A stretch of DNA of 64,000 nt, taken from the NCBI GenBank assembly GCA_017302295.1, contig JAFLDS010000002.1, forward strand, positions 62,001 through 126,000. Reading direction: 5' to 3'. How positions within the stretch are numbered: the stretch's first letter is position 1; each line of letters starts with the position of its first letter. Below are positions 63,642 through 64,000 of the stretch, in pieces. Source of the stretch: Thauera sp. (GTDB taxonomy: Bacteria; Pseudomonadota; Gammaproteobacteria; Burkholderiales; Rhodocyclaceae). A model generated the notes under the pieces. It worked only from the letters and a program-made list of their open reading frames with translations, was not told where the DNA came from and did not search any database. A program made the position numbers and the translations under genes.

Positions 63642-63899
63642 GTGAGCCCACAGCAAACTGAAGCGAACACCCTGACCCTGCTCGAGGCCGCGCGACAGAT
63701 GGCTTCCGCCACACTATCCGAACACGACGCCGAGGTTGCGCTCGCGCTGGCCATCCAGCGCGGCGAACTTCACGCCGACATCATGCGCTGGGCCACTGAG
63801 CAGTGGGAAGGCAAGCAGCTGCCCGGCAACATCAACCGCCTGGAGACGCGCATCGAGCGTGCGGACTTCGAAGCGTGGCGGGCGCGCAGCAAGGGGTGA
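63642..63899 (+). CDS. Small uncharacterised protein downstream of the Hsp70 pair
   Basis: The product is 85 aa, starting with GTG at 63642; AGGAGA lies six bases upstream. It starts 19 bases after the Hsp70-2 stop and is probably in the same transcript. It is predicted mostly helical and soluble (LTLLEAARQMASATLSEHDA, RWATEQWEGKQLPGNINR), with no signal peptide or membrane helix. I do not recognise a family. Confidence 0.7.
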   Translation: MSPQQTEANTLTLLEAARQMASATLSEHDAEVALALAIQRGELHADIMRWATEQWEGKQLPGNINRLETRIERADFEAWRARSKG

Positions 63900-63933
63900 C
63901 GGACGGCGCGCCACGTGGGGATTTCAGGCAGGG

Positions 63934-63962
63934 AAAAGGGCCCGGAGATCATCCGAGCCCTT
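63934..63962 (-). terminator. Terminator after the tRNA at the right edge
   Basis: On the minus strand AAGGGC-TCGG pairs with CCGG-GCCCTT (one mismatch) between 63962 and 63936, followed by TTCCC. It lies five bases past the tRNA 3' end. Confidence 0.7.
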
Positions 63963-63967
63963 GGTAT

Positions 63968-64000
63968 TGGTGCCGGCAAGAGGAGTCGAACCCCCGACCT
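63968..64000 (-). tRNA. tRNA gene, 3' part only, probably tRNA-Thr
   Basis: The minus strand gives the T-arm with GGTTCGACTCC, an acceptor strand TGCCGGC, discriminator A and encoded CCA. The anticodon is outside the window. The pattern AGGTCG...GGTTCGACTCCT...CGGCACCA resembles bacterial tRNA-Thr, but the identity is an inference. Confidence 0.7.

Overview
The window reads as chromosomal DNA of a GC-rich betaproteobacterium, most likely of the Rhodocyclales (Thauera/Azoarcus-like). This rests on the order ftsH-folP-glmM-tpiA-secG-tRNA-Leu-nuoABCDEFG, the carA-carB-greA block, divergent omlA(bamE)/fur, and codon use dominated by G/C third positions. I see no insertion sequence, prophage, CRISPR array or rRNA. 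No gene-free stretch exceeds 300 bases.

Positions 1-13.1 kb, all on the minus strand: the proximal half of the complex I operon (nuoA to a nuoG cut by the window edge), preceded by tRNA-Leu(GAG), then secG, tpiA, glmM, folP, ftsH and rlmE. Positions 13.2-36.8 kb hold housekeeping genes on both strands: yhbY, a DUF4149 protein, greA-carB-carA, a hybrid histidine kinase next to dapB, bamE/fur, recN-nadK, hrcA-hemH, a Ser/Thr kinase carrying a cyclic-nucleotide-binding domain, an MTA/SAH-deaminase-like hydrolase, an OmpA-family protein, ubiG, a second methyltransferase, an MltB-type transglycosylase, a GT4 glycosyltransferase and tRNA-fMet.

Positions 37.0-58.2 kb are the most distinctive part. 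An 11-gene, tightly overlapping minus-strand operon encodes a type II secretion/type IV pilus hybrid machine: GspG, GspF, GspE, then PilM/PilN/PilO/PilP-like inner-membrane parts, a lipoprotein secretin and three more pseudopilin-like proteins. It lies directly beside a cluster of exported phosphorus-releasing enzymes: a glycerophosphodiester phosphodiesterase, three PhoX-family proteins (one Sec, two Tat), a Tat-type 5'-nucleotidase and an ExeM/NucH-type nuclease. A small soluble lytic transglycosylase sits among them. Together the enzymes could take extracellular DNA, nucleotides and phosphodiesters down to phosphate. The inference that the machine secretes some of these enzymes rests on proximity and signal peptides only.

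Positions 58.4-63.9 kb hold a compact plus-strand cassette: a DUF2760 protein, two divergent Hsp70-like ATPases in tandem (the second with a long extra C-terminal domain) and a small uncharacterised protein. No DnaJ, GrpE or client is beside it. The window ends inside a tRNA gene, probably tRNA-Thr.
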